Program-made: the position numbers and the translations under genes
Notes under the pieces: generated by a model
Told to the model about the DNA's origin: nothing
Databases searched by the model: none
Seen by the model: only the letters and a program-made list of their open reading frames with translations
Shown: one piece after another, positions 1 to 12,400 of the stretch
Layout: every line of letters starts with the position of its first letter
Position numbering within the stretch: position 1 is the first letter of the stretch
DNA from: Pampus argenteus
Lineage: Eukaryota > Chordata > Actinopteri > Scombriformes > Stromateidae
DNA length: 64,000 nt
Direction of reading: 5' to 3'
Assembly: GCA_036937835.1 (NCBI GenBank)
Contig: CM072870.1
Location: 19,186,001-19,250,000 of the forward strand

Positions 1-1020
1 CCCTGTTTGTCAAGGGTCTTTCAGAGGACACATCAGACCAAACTCTGAAGGACTCCTTTGAGGGTGCTGTAGCAGCCAGGATAGTCACAGACAGAGACAC
101 CGGGTCATCAAAAGGGTAAGTTTGGAGAGTCGTAAAGATTCCCTCTGGCTGTTCATTCTTCTCGTGAGCACCGCTCTGTCCAGCAGTGGCAGTGCACGGA
201 TTCGCATGAGAAGTAGAGCAAAGTCACAGTTAAACAGGCACCTACCATCATGGAAGTTGCCCATGTCTGATGTGAAACAATCAATGTAAAATATGGGTCA
301 GCAACACGTAGAGTATAATGAAAATATTTTGATTTGGTAAACCTTTAAAATCGTTTAATGTAAAACGTGTATCTCTAGGACAACACTGTTAAGGCTTTCA
401 TGTTTTGGTAACTAAAAATCATTAAGTTTAGGCTTTAATTGCAGTGAATTGTGTCAGTGACCCCTCTGATCTTCTTGCTCCCCAGCTTTGGCTTTGTAGA
501 CTTTGACAATGAGGATGACTGCAAGGCAGCCAAGGAGGCCATGGAGGACGGTGAGATAGATGGCAGCAGGGTGACTCTGGACTACGCCAAGCCCAAGGGC
601 GAAGGCGGTTTCCGTGGAGGCCGAGGAGGTGGTGGGTTTGGCGGTTTTGGCGGCCGCGGAGGTGGCGGCAGAGGAGGACGTGGCGGTTTCGGAGGTTTTG
701 GCGGCCGAGGCGGCAGAGGAGGTGGTGGAAGGGGAGGCCCTCGTGGTGGTGGACGCGGACGCGGTGGCTTTGGAGGTAACAGATTTTAAGTCATTGCCTC
801 AAAGTGAAATTTACATAGAAGTAGCTGTATATTAACGACAATTTTAGTATTTAAGTAATTTGTTTTGCAAACACCTATATATGTTCATCGTATTGGCTAT
901 ATATGGTACAGGCTTGGAAATGAATTGATCTTTGATGCCTATGTTCTCATTGTAGGTGGAAGAGGTGGCGGAGGATTTGGAGCCAAACCCCAGGGGAAGA
1001 AAATCAAGTTTGATGACTAA
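1..1020 (+). CDS. ncl: nucleolin, 3' part (last three coding exons)
   Basis: Partial gene running in from the left edge. Coding exons are 1-115 (open at the left), 486-775 and 956-1020, with stop TAA at 1018-1020. Exon one encodes the start of the fourth RRM, with the RNP2-like FVKGL. RNP1 (KGFGFVDF) is split across the first intron. Exon two completes the RRM and encodes a long Gly/Arg/Phe (RGG/FGG) tail. The last exon ends in the nucleolin-type terminus GKKIKFDD. Introns are 116-485 and 776-955, both GT-AG, and the phases join correctly (GG|C and G|GT). Nucleolin is the main nucleolar RNA-binding protein, acting in pre-rRNA transcription and processing, and the RGG tail binds RNA and proteins. 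The N-terminal acidic region and first RRMs lie outside the window. Identity is very secure because domain order, tail and snoRNA-bearing intron all agree. Confidence 0.95.
141..282 (+). ncRNA. snora75: H/ACA snoRNA in ncl intron, SNORA75 (U23)-like
   Basis: It lies inside the intron that splits RNP1 of the last nucleolin RRM, the intron class that hosts U23/SNORA75 in mammals. Visible features are a first hairpin region (about 141-214), an H box AGAGCA at 215-220 fitting ANANNA, a second hairpin region (about 221-276), and an ACA box at 277-279 three bases before the inferred 3' end at 282. The total of about 142 nt is typical of the family. H/ACA RNAs guide pseudouridylation with dyskerin. 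The target was not worked out here. Edges are approximate because they are set from the boxes, not from transcript data. Confidence 0.7.
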
Positions 1021-1710
1021 ATCTTAGTCTGTTTTACTTTTTGAATGAACTCTGGTTTCATCAATTTTCAGAGCTTTTGGACATTCCAGAAAGCATCATT
1101 GATATATATTTAACTGTTAATGGGCATTTTAGCCCTCTATTTAGAGCCCTAAAACCTTCCCTACCCTTCTGTGCCAGCACGGCACTGTTGACCTCCTCAG
1201 CTCAAGTGCTACATGAGTACTGAATGTCCCAAATGCAAACCTGCACCTCTCACCCTCATTAGCTTACTTGCTTTTCCGAAGGAGTAAAATGGAATCGGTC
1301 TGGCAAACAAGTTTGCTGTGAAATACTCGCTCGTCTTTGTCAGATGCATTGTGTAAATTTAAACAGTTTGTATGATTTTCATTTTACCTTTTTTTTGTAA
1401 AAAAAAAAAAATACACCTGTATCCATATTTTTGTTTTTATTGTTTGTCTTAGTTTGCTTTAGGTGCCATGTTTTACTGTAATGTGCAAAGCATATTTTGA
1501 TAGATTTGAGTCAGTGCTCCAGGAGAGTTTGGGTGTTTCATATGGCAAAGCTGTTCTGTTTCTTTGGTGGCACAGTCAGTGTCTCTTTCACAGCGGATGA
1601 AAGACCTAATCTATGTAACATAAAAGATATTTGTAGTGCATTGACTAATTTTTTCCCATCTGAGAATCTGAAGATTTTCATGTGATTGAATAAAACCTTG
1701 TAGGTGGTGA
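1021..1710 (+). terminator. ncl: ncl 3' UTR with poly(A) signal
   Basis: The sequence after the ncl stop codon is AT-rich and non-coding. A canonical AATAAA lies at 1689-1694, followed by TTGTAGGTGGTG and TTTTT, a plausible G/U-rich downstream element, so cleavage is expected near 1710. A T8-G-TA12 stretch around 1389-1412 could fold back on itself. Confidence 0.6.
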
Positions 1711-4700
1711 TTTTTAAATGTCTGTCCTCATTGCACTCTAGTCAGTCTGAACCTGTTGATTATCAGCAGGGATCACAGGCTGCAAATCTTTTAATGTGAC
1801 ATTATGTTGGATCAGAGTTGCAAAACTTTTTGCAACTCTCAGATTTGGATTCAATGCCCACTTTTTTTTTTAATTAAGGCTCTAACACTGTTTTCATGAG
1901 TGGTAATGACAAACTGAAAGAGGCTTAAAATGGTGCTCAATCTGACATGATGGGCCAATTTTGAAGGGCATTATATATCAGTTCTAGTGTATTTTTTTAA
2001 TAAACATAAAATCCCTAAAAATCAATGTAAAGTGACAGAGAACACAACATGGTACATAATTTGTTATAAAAATGCTGCATCACAGATCAACTGAAAGTTT
2101 TGTAGTTGATGTCTCAGTCTTTCCACCAGGTGGCAGTCTACAGTAGTCTGAGATGTAATGACACCTAGACAGCAAAGTCTGATTCAGGCACTACACTAAT
2201 TGTATTGATATAAGAAATTGAAAAGTTTAGATTCTACCATCAAGAACTTGTGATGCTTCAGAATTGATGATAAATAATTGGATTTACTCGTGTTTTTGGC
2301 GTTGAGTGGTCACAAATGCTAAAGGAAATCATTTTAACGCTGTAGATGTATTTGAACCTCCTGGTGTACATATGAAATAGAAATTCATAATTATTAGAAA
2401 CCTTTGCCACATGGCTCTGTACATTGTCTAAACTTTGATCCCAGTACTTCAGATGCCTCTGATAAATAGACAACGTAGTGAGTTCCTGCTCTGGAACAGT
2501 ACAGGTGTGTATGAGGGTTGAAAGGCAGCGTCATATTTGTCAAGAACAAATATAACAAGACGCAAATAGATTAATGGATACAATAGAGTTATAGGTGCAT
2601 GTCTATGCCGTTGTACTGCATGTGTGTGTGTGTGTGTCCGGGTTACTGAGGGATGAATAAAAGTATATCTAAATCTTAAAGGTAATCCATCATGAACATA
2701 GCAGTGGGAAAAGAAACAATGTCAGTGTTTACATATGGATTAAGTTGACCATAAACTGAGTATATAGCGCCATGTGGCACTCAAACAGTGCTTTCTGATT
2801 TCTCACTGGCGTGCGGCCAGGAAGCCACTTGATTTACAGTGACCCTGAGCTGCTGGGCAGGTCTCTCTTGTCAGTGACACTACCAGACAAGGGACAGTGG
2901 TACGCTGTCATCCGTGGCTCCTGTGGCTCTGCTAGCTGAACAGGGATCTTTGTTCCTGAAGGTGCCTGGGCGGGAGGCACTGATGATGGGACCGCTGAAT
3001 ACATCCATTTAGAGATTTGTTGCCCCCCGCCTTGAACAGTGACAGAGGTCATGTTGGCTTTTCTCTGTGGCGTTATGTCAACTTGTGTAGAATGATCTGT
3101 GTGCTTTTCTTTTCAATCCTTTATTTGAGTTCACCTTTGTTTGCTTTTTTTTTTGCTTAGCCGACTGGTAATATTTAAGAGAGAAGTGCTATGAAACGTT
3201 ATGAGTAATATAGGAAGGTATGTGGGAGAAGATAATATGATATGCTGAGATCTTATCCATCTAGTTTTAGCTCTTTTTTTTTTTTGACTGATACATGTCA
3301 AACCATGCATGAAAGCATTAAACTGCTTTAATATATCTCGACGCTGAGTCAGTAGGGCATTGTTGAGGACAAGAGGCTGATACTTTATCTCATTTGTGCA
3401 GTGGCTGATCTAAACAGGGCCCTCTTTAAATGGGAGTATACTGCTCACAGAGTCCTCTTCACAATACATCTTTGTCAAGTACATGGTGTCCTATAGCAAA
3501 GATGTACTATGAAGTTGCATCGCCTTGGCCTCTTATTTCTAGTGTGACATGAGGAGCATAGATATTTGTTCTTCTGTTTTGTACGCCTTGACGAAGATGA
3601 CTGGCTGCTCGATGTTTAGTTTAGTACAGAAACAGTTTTGTTTAAAAACAAAACAAAAACAAAACTGTCATAAAACACAAGTTAATTAGTAAGCTTTATG
3701 ATGCCGGTAGGTGGATTTCTTCATAGCCATGCTGACTGTTTGCCCCTGGGTAAAGTAGGTTTCTGCATGATTTGTAATAACTGTATACTGTACTGTACTG
3801 CTATGTGATTCTGTGGACTAGTCAACCGTCTGTGGGTTGAGGAATGTTCTTTTTTAATTTTAGCCCAAGCAACAACATTCCCATCTCTAGCCGTGCCAAA
3901 CGATGATGCTCCAGATGCCTTTGAAAAAAAAAAAAAAATTTTAGCGAGATAGTGTGAAAAGCTTGCAGCTCCTTCCAGCCAATCCGGTGAACATGCTGAC
4001 ATCAAAAGCTTCCTCCAATTAGTGTCAACAAATACGCAGCTACTGATCTGCCGGCCAACTGGAAAGCCTGCATTGAGTCAAATATCATCACTTGAGTGGG
4101 AAATTTACACTGGACGACAGTAAATTGTGGCTGGTAGTTGATAAGTCTGTTCTCTTCGCCACAAAGCTTGGCTGAGAAGAAGTCCAAAATGAGTTCACCT
4201 ATTGCCTAAAAGTAAAAAAAAACAAAACTATTTTAAAGAACAGGTAGGTATAACAATAGTCAGGTGCCCACATGAATATTGAAACAGGTTTTTCTTGCGG
4301 TAATCCTCCCTCCTGCTCATACTGACCATTAAAAGATGCCTTTATAATGCACTTAAAACTGCAAACTTGTACACAGTTGCTTCATGTCGCGTTCGAACAG
4401 TCTCTGCAGTGTTTAGACCTTGATAGAAATATAATAATGTGGGGTAATTGATAGACACGCTATCTGCAAGGTCACGCTTGAAGAAAGCACACCGATGAAT
4501 GTGCAATAAAAAGAGATAATTAACCATATTTTCTCGACAGGTTATCTCTTATCGGTTGTACATTGTGCTGAACAATGAGGACAGTTGAAAGAGATAAAAC
4601 CTCCTTAAGCTATACTACTGTTTTGGCAAGTGTAGTCCTCATGAAACACAATATAGAGAAGTATCAGTGTCCTTTTGTCCTGATAGCGATTGTAAAGAAA

Positions 4701-5340
4701 ACCAGGAAGGGTTTTTTTTTTTTTTTTTGTCTATTTTGTCTTTTTAGGCCAACTTAAAGCTCTGAACAATATCTTCACTGTCGACTGGCAGTATCGGCTG
4801 TTAAAACAGGAAGCTTAACATAAACAGTGTGAAATGTCACACATCAGGAGCAGATGCTTTCTCGATATAAAACATATAGGTTGAAAAAAAAAAACAAAAA
4901 AAACCAAAACAACTATTCCTATACCAAGTGACAAAAGATTTTCAAAATAAAATACTAATGTGAAAGTTCTGAAGATGTTATAATTGCAGCTGTCTGTTCT
5001 TTTCAAACAGCTGTGCGATTTACACAAGCGACTGTTCTTTGATATTTTTATCACAGGCAGACGCTGCTCTGGAGAAAACAGAGCATTCAAGACGGGTTCA
5101 GTTGCAGCACATTGATAATATGAACATGTTGTTGTGAACTGCACGGTTGCTTGAGGATGTATGTTTTTCTTTAGTGTTTAGTTGCATAACTGACACCGGA
5201 CACTATTGTCGGGTGACCCGTTATGGATTTTCACATTGATGTTGGATGCTGATAAGTCCATACACACACAAAAAAACAACAACAAAAAAAACAAAAAAAA
5301 CAGCCAATCTAGGACAGATTTTAAAAGACAAGTGTTTTGA
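1711..5340. other. intergenic DNA between convergent ncl and b3gnt7
   Basis: This is the tail-to-tail interval. It holds a (TG)9 repeat at 2620-2637, many A/T homopolymers, a 12-bp-arm inverted repeat built from ACAGTTTTGTTT and its complement (3632-3667), and one short ORF with a good start context, listed separately. No recognisable protein family is seen. Confidence 0.6.
2834..3052 (-). CDS. candidate 72-aa small ORF, function unknown
   Basis: The ATG at 3050-3052 sits in a favourable context (GCCAACATGA, A at -3). The 72-codon frame ends at 2834-2836 and is more G+C-rich than its surroundings, with a Pro/Ser/Gln-rich composition (for example VPPAQAPSGTKIPVQ). No signal peptide, membrane segment or known domain is visible. 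It may be an unrecognised small protein, the terminal exon of a longer gene, or chance. Splice sites that would extend it were not established. Confidence 0.2.
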   Translation of the reverse strand: MTSVTVQGGGQQISKWMYSAVPSSVPPAQAPSGTKIPVQLAEPQEPRMTAYHCPLSGSVTDKRDLPSSSGSL

Positions 5341-5360
5341 ACCAAAGTTTGTTTTAGGCA

Positions 5361-5366
5361 TTTATT
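5361..5366 (-). terminator. b3gnt7: candidate b3gnt7 poly(A) signal
   Basis: TTTATT on the + strand reads AATAAA on the - strand, about 1.4 kb past the b3gnt7 stop. On the - strand it is followed at 5262-5300 by a long U/GU-rich stretch (complement of the CACACA-A-rich tract), as expected for a downstream element. The implied 3' UTR (about 5340-6744) carries a run of about 27 U in the transcript sense (A-tract at 5749-5775). An alternative cleavage site nearer the stop is possible. Confidence 0.35.
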
Positions 5367-5747
5367 TACAAATGACATCCTATGTACATTTCAATGTTAA
5401 CATATATATTTACCTTTTTCTCATCTAGACATAATCATCACCCACTACGCCCACTTAATAATCATTGAACATTCATTTAATATGCTCATCTGATGCTTTA
5501 AATTAAATACAAAAAAACCCCCAACACATTTGCCCTCCCCCTCCCCTCCCCCATGTTGTCACGTGGGGTTATTAAATTAAACATGTCATACACTCGTACC
5601 AGCATATAGTTTTAGTTCATAATGTCACTGTAAACCTTCTACCAAATTCATGTCAAGTATTTCAAAACATTCATGGACAGCATACATATAACATTTTCTT
5701 TTCTTTTTTTTTGATTTTCCAGTAGTATAGGAGTCCAGATCAAGTCA

Positions 5748-5778
<31 letters not shown>

Positions 5779-6744
5779 GTGCAAGGACCTTTACGATACA
5801 AAACGTGATTAAAATCTGACTTTAGAAAACAAGTACATGCAGACACATTGTTTACCTGTAGGAAAGGTGCCTTCTGATGGATCGAATCACTGAGGTAGAG
5901 AGATTCTTTCTCTTGCTTGAAACTATGTGAATCCACTGCAGCGTGCTATGCTGGTCCAAGTGAATATATATATATATACCGCGAAAGACTCTGCACAAAC
6001 CCAAAAATGGTAGCGTAACTATCGGCTGTGCAGTATGTGCCATGGCTTTCAGATCCAGGCCTCTAGGGGGCCCAGTAATACTAACTGAACCTTTTATATT
6101 CCTCAGAGTTTAGATAAAACTAAAGCATTATTTCCCCTTTGAACAATATACACAATATGCTACAGCAGATAAAACATATTCATGGTTTGTTTACCACTTG
6201 TCCTCATCATCAATATTACCTACATGTCTTTACCATTTTACATTCACATTAATGGGTGTGTTATAATCGGTGACTCGTTAACACAGGACTCTCATGGTTT
6301 CATAGCTGATTAAAACAAACAAACAAACAAAACAACAGAGTAATATGTGTTTACTAAGGTGATGGAGGTGTGTGTGATGGTGTCTGACAGTGTAACTTCT
6401 GGGCCTTATCGATGCCTCAGCTCAACTTTGGTTATTGACTCCGAGTCTTTGTGCAGACAGTGTGAGTCCTTCGAAAAAATGCCAATATAAATACACAGCT
6501 CTATAAGTTAAACTTATAAAAGTCTGCATGATTTACTTTTGAGGAACATCAATTTGACATCTCTCAAAAAGAATGCAAATACATGTATGGTGAATGCAAA
6601 TTCCCGGCCTCTACTTCACAGAAAGGAGAGTTAACAGGGCTGTTTAGATTTGCATTTGACTGCATTAGCGTCATGCGAGCATCCAACCGTCGTTCAGCTC
6701 AGCTCAGCTCGTCATGGCTGTCCTTAACTGCGGCTCTCGTCGAG

Positions 6745-7974
6745 CTATAGGATCTCCACTTTCTGCGAGCAGATCAGGTCACTGTTGACCAGATTCCACA
6801 TGTGCATGAGGTCCGACGGGAGCAGCTTGTGCACGACGATCATGCTCTTGAAGAAACAAGGTTCTCTGTTCAGCTTACTGCTTTTATTTTTCACCAGGCC
6901 AAACGTCTTAAAGGCATTGTGTTTTATAGGAGTGACCTGAAGCACCTCCAGACACATGCCCAAGAAGACGTCATCGATGGGGTAGAGCTCCAGGGAGTCT
7001 GCGACCCAGTGAAGCCTCCTTGCCAGGTTTCCATCCATCAGAAAACCCCCTCCGCCTGCATACGGAGGGTAATGCATCTTATTATACATAGCCTGGGGGA
7101 TGTAGTATTTGTTCTCCTTTTTACGAATGGGCTTAGCCTTGAAAATCACATCCCCTACAAACAGATTCTTCGTATGGTGGCTGGTTTCTAAGAACTCAAA
7201 GATGTTCTCTACGCTGACGAAGACATCGTCGTCTCCCTTGAAGACGTAGCGCACGTTCGGGCAGTAATTGTGGAACCACTTGAGGAAGTGGGTCTCCTTG
7301 AGCGTTAGGTTGAAGAAACTATCCAAGAAGTCCCACTGGAGGATATCCCCATATATGTAGTCCTCATACTCCACGAGCTTCTGATGGTTTGCTCTCTCTG
7401 CCGCATTGGAAGATTTACCAAGGAGGAAGAGGGTCTTTATCCTCTTGCCGTCCACCACTTGCTCTTTGCCCCAGGTTTTTCGGATGACCTCTCTGCGGTC
7501 GTGCTGTGTGGCCACCGATTTAACTACCATGAGTAAATATATCTCACCTGAGCACTTCTCTGGGTGGTTGAGGATCATGGGGAAGTAACGGCAGTGTCGG
7601 TAAAGCATGAACTGCTTGAAATTGTCCTCAAGGCTCTTGAACCAATCCTGGCTGGAGAGATTGAGGTTGGCGCTGCAGTTGGAGCTGGTTACATCCCAGG
7701 TTCTGAGGCTGTTGTCCTCAGTAACGTCGGCCTTCCGTGTTGTGGTCCGAGTTTGAGGCAGCGGCTTATGCTTGCTAGTCTTCCAGAAGCTTTTTAATCC
7801 CAGGCCACCTCCAGACTCCGCTCCCTCAGAGGCATCCAGGCGAGCCTGCCTCTCAAGTTGAAAAGGTGCCCCCATATTGATGTTCCCTCTCTGGACAACA
7901 GTCAGAGTCAACACTGCCAAGAAAAACATGACACTCACAGTCTTGTACACCCTCCATCGATCTCTGTTGTTCAT
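6745..7974 (-). CDS. b3gnt7: beta-1,3-N-acetylglucosaminyltransferase 7
   Basis: Single coding exon of 409 aa. It encodes a type II Golgi membrane enzyme of glycosyltransferase family 31. The layout is a short cytosolic tail (1-12), a membrane anchor (about 13-28), a stem, then the catalytic domain. Visible motifs are NHPEKC (136-141), the metal-binding DxD as KGDDDVFV (247-253), YPPYAGGGGF (302-311), and IDDVFLGM (333-340), the equivalent of the family's E/DDVxxG. Family members transfer GlcNAc in beta-1,3 linkage to galactose. B3GNT7 is known for keratan-sulfate-type and poly-LacNAc chains. I chose ATG 7972-7974 because it lies one base after a good acceptor (TCTTCACCCAG|GATG). An upstream in-frame ATG at 7987-7989 would lie in the intron. 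The human protein is about 401 aa. The position tail-to-tail with ncl and downstream of armc9 supports orthology. The stop is TAG at 6745-6747. Confidence 0.95.
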   Translation of the reverse strand: MNNRDRWRVYKTVSVMFFLAVLTLTVVQRGNINMGAPFQLERQARLDASEGAESGGGLGLKSFWKTSKHKPLPQTRTTTRKADVTEDNSLRTWDVTSSNCSANLNLSSQDWFKSLEDNFKQFMLYRHCRYFPMILNHPEKCSGEIYLLMVVKSVATQHDRREVIRKTWGKEQVVDGKRIKTLFLLGKSSNAAERANHQKLVEYEDYIYGDILQWDFLDSFFNLTLKETHFLKWFHNYCPNVRYVFKGDDDVFVSVENIFEFLETSHHTKNLFVGDVIFKAKPIRKKENKYYIPQAMYNKMHYPPYAGGGGFLMDGNLARRLHWVADSLELYPIDDVFLGMCLEVLQVTPIKHNAFKTFGLVKNKSSKLNREPCFFKSMIVVHKLLPSDLMHMWNLVNSDLICSQKVEIL

Positions 7975-9300
7975 CCTGGGTGAAGACAAAGATCACAGTA
8001 GCCGGTTACAGATATGGCAAAGTTAGAAAATATACATTTTGATGAATTAAATTATATTAAGAAGCTCTACAAGAATCACAAATGACTGAAATCATTTATT
8101 CAGTGATACCGTGGACATACATTAGGTCTAAAATGTAAAATTAAAAGAAGCAAACAAACAAAATAAAACTAAATACATGATCATTTGAGGTTTAACCACG
8201 TCCACTATACCTAAAGGAGGAATGTTTGTATGTTATGTATGATACGTAGTCAGCAGCCTAAAGCGAAGAACAGCCGGTGTAAATCATCTATTGAACCGTA
8301 CACCATAAAATATGTCTTGTAAGAAGTCAGATGATAGGGAATATAAAATGTTACCCTTGCAGAAACTTTACAGCTTTCCGCACTGAAATAAATAAAGCTC
8401 GACAGAGTAATATAGTTTCCAACATTTGCATTTAAGCATTTTTTTTTTTAAATATATTATTATTATAACCAGTGTCACCTCTGGAGGAACATGTGGAATG
8501 TACTGTAGAGTGAAGTTGTCTAAGCACTGTTTCCATCATGTCATGCCGGGGCTCGTTACATTCAGGACCCCCAGAGACACTCCCATGTGGGCCCCACAGG
8601 TTCTACCTTTTGAAGCAGAGTTTTCTCCTGATAACCACAAACACTGTGTGTGAATCCAGGATCATGAAATACCACCATCCTTAAAAAAAATTAAAAAATC
8701 TTTAAAATGTAGAGACTTCTCCACTCCCTCACCTTTAACATGTGGCTGGAAATCAGAATCAGTTTAGTTCATATATGTCTTCTTGTTCTTGTTTTACCAA
8801 ACTATTATTATTATTTGTTTTGTTGGTTGTCCAAACAATTAATTAAGTTAAAATCTCGGTGGGTGACTTCAAGATAGTTTTAAAATTATGATAAAAAGAG
8901 TTAAATGATACCGTGTCTAATATAATAATATCCAATATAGATAAACACTCACAGATATCGACCGTGTAAAATTGTTACGTTAAAAGAAACGTTTTTGTTT
9001 ATTTGTTTGTTTTTTGTTGTTGTTTTTTATTAAAGTGCCACTTACATTTTCTCTTATGCTTTAGACGATCTGTGACGGCTGATTTGAGTCAATAAAACGC
9101 AGATTGTTAAGCCCCAAAAAGTCGAATGGTTTTAAGTTTATGTCGCTTCGGCTTTAGATCAAAAATGATCAAATAATCCTTCCATCGATGCAGCCTCGAA
9201 GCAAAGCAGCAAAGAGCGTTTCAGACGCGCGCTGACGACCGCAGCTATGGACTATGTTCACTCCCTCACCGAGGACCCTTTTTAAAGACTCGGCCCCTGT
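7975..9300 (-). other. b3gnt7: b3gnt7 5' intron and upstream region
   Basis: The acceptor CCCAG directly before the start codon implies at least one non-coding 5' exon upstream (higher coordinates). No unambiguous donor was located. The interval is AT-rich with no other coding sequence. Confidence 0.45.
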
Positions 9301-9345
9301 TACGTCGACCACGCAGGCACACGCGCGCGCACACACACACCAACA
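9230..9345 (-). promoter_or_regulatory. b3gnt7: candidate b3gnt7 promoter
   Basis: This is a local CpG- and G+C-rich patch in AT-rich DNA. On the - strand a TATA-like CTTTAAAAAGG (9277-9287) is followed about 30 bases later by GTGAACATAGTCC. An alternating CA/CG purine-pyrimidine run (9318-9352) lies just upstream. The orientation and the spliced 5' leader of b3gnt7 make this a plausible promoter, but no transcript evidence is available. Confidence 0.3.
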
Positions 9346-9465
9346 CACGCGCGACAGTAACTTTTCTTCCTCTACGTCACTGTCAGGGTGAAATATACCA
9401 TCATCAGTCCTGGGTGTCATAAAGAATAACCGATATGGATAATGGTCATGTTTAAAGTCCAGCAT

Positions 9466-12400
9466 ATATATATATATATATTAACCAGCAGTTTTTTTTC
9501 TATTTAACTGATACTGTTAAAATGTATTTTAAAATTTATTAAAACATGTGTAAATCTTATCTGCCTACATTAATGTCTAAATAGCGTTTCACGGATCTAT
9601 ACTTGCAGGAATAATGTATAAATGACAATAAATTAATAAATAAATAAAATAATAAAATAATTTTTCATATCCAAATTTATTATCCTGAAGTTCCAAAGTT
9701 TGTGCATCCATAGTTGCTGACTTACTCCTTTCTTCCTGTAATAAATATAATATAATAGTCATCCTGACAGTCCTCATATTAACTCAAATCTTAACCAGTG
9801 GTGGGGAAAGTATCCGGGTCCTCGTATCTGAGTAAATGTATTGTTGCTTGCTGTACTCCAGACATCAATCAATCAATAACCTGATTTCATAAGAAGGAAC
9901 TTATCTGCAGTACTGAAAAAAAAAAAAGAAGAAAAAAAAAAGAGACCAGAATCCAACCCCTACTCAATACTTAGGTGACGTCATTGAAAAGTCCATCATG
10001 TCACACAATATGGTGCTAGTGAGCAAAGGCAACAGCATGACATGGAGACAAACTCGACTACAATCGAACGCGGATGCTTCTCTACGTCTGACTGATGTGT
10101 AAACACGCACTCGCTATAACAACTTTACAAGTCGGTGATATGGCTACACAAACTGTCAGCTTGTTTTGTTGGTTCTCTGCCTTCTAGAGGCCAGAAATTC
10201 AAAAATGCAGCTTTATCTATAAGCTAAACATATGTGACAGTGATCAAACCGCCTGGCATCAAAAGGTCTACCATGAAGTGACAAAAAAAAAACCCCCAAA
10301 CATTTGTTGTGACGACGGCCTTTAAAGGAAGCAACCTTGATAACTAACTGTGCCACAATGATTTGCTGATGTGTTAAATCGAGACTAGGAGACACAAAGC
10401 AAAGGCTCCTGGTGTTAATGAGCCGTCCGGGTCAAACTCCAGCGCTTTTTTTTCTTTTTATTATAAACTACACTGAGTAAAGATTTCATCTATTCGATAG
10501 CCATATTTCATGTGTAAAGGCATACTGTCATGTCACTTTTATAGGCCTACTATTCAAAGCAATAGTTATGGCTTCTGCGTAACAGAAGCGTGACTCACAC
10601 AGCTCGCCAGTTATTGAAAACAAAAGAAAGGATTTTTTTTTTTTTTTTTTTTTTCACACACTCTGAGAATTTACAAAGATAAAGTATTTCATCTTCACTC
10701 ATAAGGACTGGTGATGGCTGCAATGCTGATTGCACAGCTGTCACCGCCACAACCGCACTTAACCCTTGCTGTGGTAAACTGTGCTCTTCCGCCTCTTTAT
10801 GGTCTGGGGAAAGAACAACAAAATCTCTCTCTCTGCACTTCAAAACAGGAATTTTTCTATTCGAACACAGCTGTGATCCAAAAATCCCTCCTTCCTCTCC
10901 TTCTCTCTCCATTTCCTGGATCCAACCAGCCATCCTTCTCAGGGCCATGTGCATCCTGTTGCCTGCCGGCGGTGTTTTTTCCCGTTAAGATTTTCTTTTT
11001 TTTTTTTTTCCTCTCTGTGGATTCAGGCTCTGCAACTGCTGAAGTGGAGTGGACTGGTGATGGACACCACAGCCCCTCATCTTTCCCTTGGCTGAAAGGA
11101 AAACATTTGTCACTGATGTCTAACAGAGTCATCAGCCGATAAGTAAAACTGACGTACTGTCACATGTTGTTGGGAGTCAGGATGTGACCTTTGTTTTGTT
11201 TTTTTGGATTTTCATGTTTATCTTATAAAAATAATAATAACAATAAATATAATTGTAATTTATAAGTTGCAAAATTATTCTTGAGCTACAGGATCATTAC
11301 TTATAAACAGGATAAGCTCATATAAGATAAGAATATATAGAAATGTGTCATATCCTTTCTGTAACAACTTTATAAGGCAATTTACAGCACGTCCAAACCT
11401 ATCAGTGTTAATAATTACAGTACAGTTTCCCAACAGGTGAACCAGATAAGGAAGCTCAAAAGCTCCTTTTCACCTTTCGTTACGCAAGAATGAGGAAGTC
11501 AAGGTGAGGCGGGGGCGGAGGCGGTAAGAAAAATAGAGTGTTAATAAGAAATGGAAAACCATGCTGATACTACAGGAAGTCTGTGCTAATCCTTTGTTGG
11601 GTTTAGCACACCTGAGGGACTTGGTAGAGGATTACCTATGGTCTGTGTGACTAGAAGCAACAAGCCTCAGAAAATTCATGTGTCCCTCCTTTTTTTTTTT
11701 TTTTTTTTTTTGAATAAGTGAGGGGCCCCTGGCCCCTGGAAAGAATTTACTGCTGAAGAAGAAAACGTGGCTTGAAGGGGTAATCTTTCCCTCTTTTCCA
11801 CTTCGCCATCAACTGAAGATGTCCATCTCTGAAACGGTAGAACAAAGGAGATGTGATAAGACTGTGTTTTGAAATGCCTTATAAACATCTTCCCCATCTC
11901 TAACCACCCAGAGGCCCAGACAGGTCGAGTTGATCACCAGCTACGAAGCACAATCTGAAATAGCTCCACCTCTATTTTCTTCATGCTCTGATGACTTTTT
12001 TTTTATCAGACAAATATTTCCAGTAAGGCTTTGTTATTGCTGACCTACAGTACATTGCTGTTTTGGTTTCAAATACATAACTGATTTAGGTGTGCCTCAG
12101 GCAAATAAAGGTATTAATGATTTACATAATGCCATTTTGGAAAAAACATTAAAATAATTGACAAGGTCAACTTCCTTCCCGTTTTCAGAGCAGAAACAAG
12201 TAGTGGATGTTGATTTTTACACTGAACAATATCTCAAGCTTTTTTTTTTTGTGTGTTCAGAATAATAAAGGTTTTAGCATCTAGAGCTGCATATGAAGAC
12301 AAAGTGATACGGTGGAAACCTCCAGAACAAGCAAAGAAATGGACCTTGAATTGAGCCGACCGATGTTGTTAATGTCAAGAATCGACCATAAAACTCAAAT

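Noticed and set aside
3721..4187. Two adjoining - strand ORFs (61 and 94 codons) with protein-like text
   Set aside because: They are in different frames across a stop and an A15 tract, with no family resemblance or convincing splice sites.
10595..11142. Overlapping ORFs on both strands around long T/A runs
   Set aside because: The frames run through homopolymers (poly-Lys or poly-Phe) and have no splice sites or recognisable motifs, so they are chance frames.
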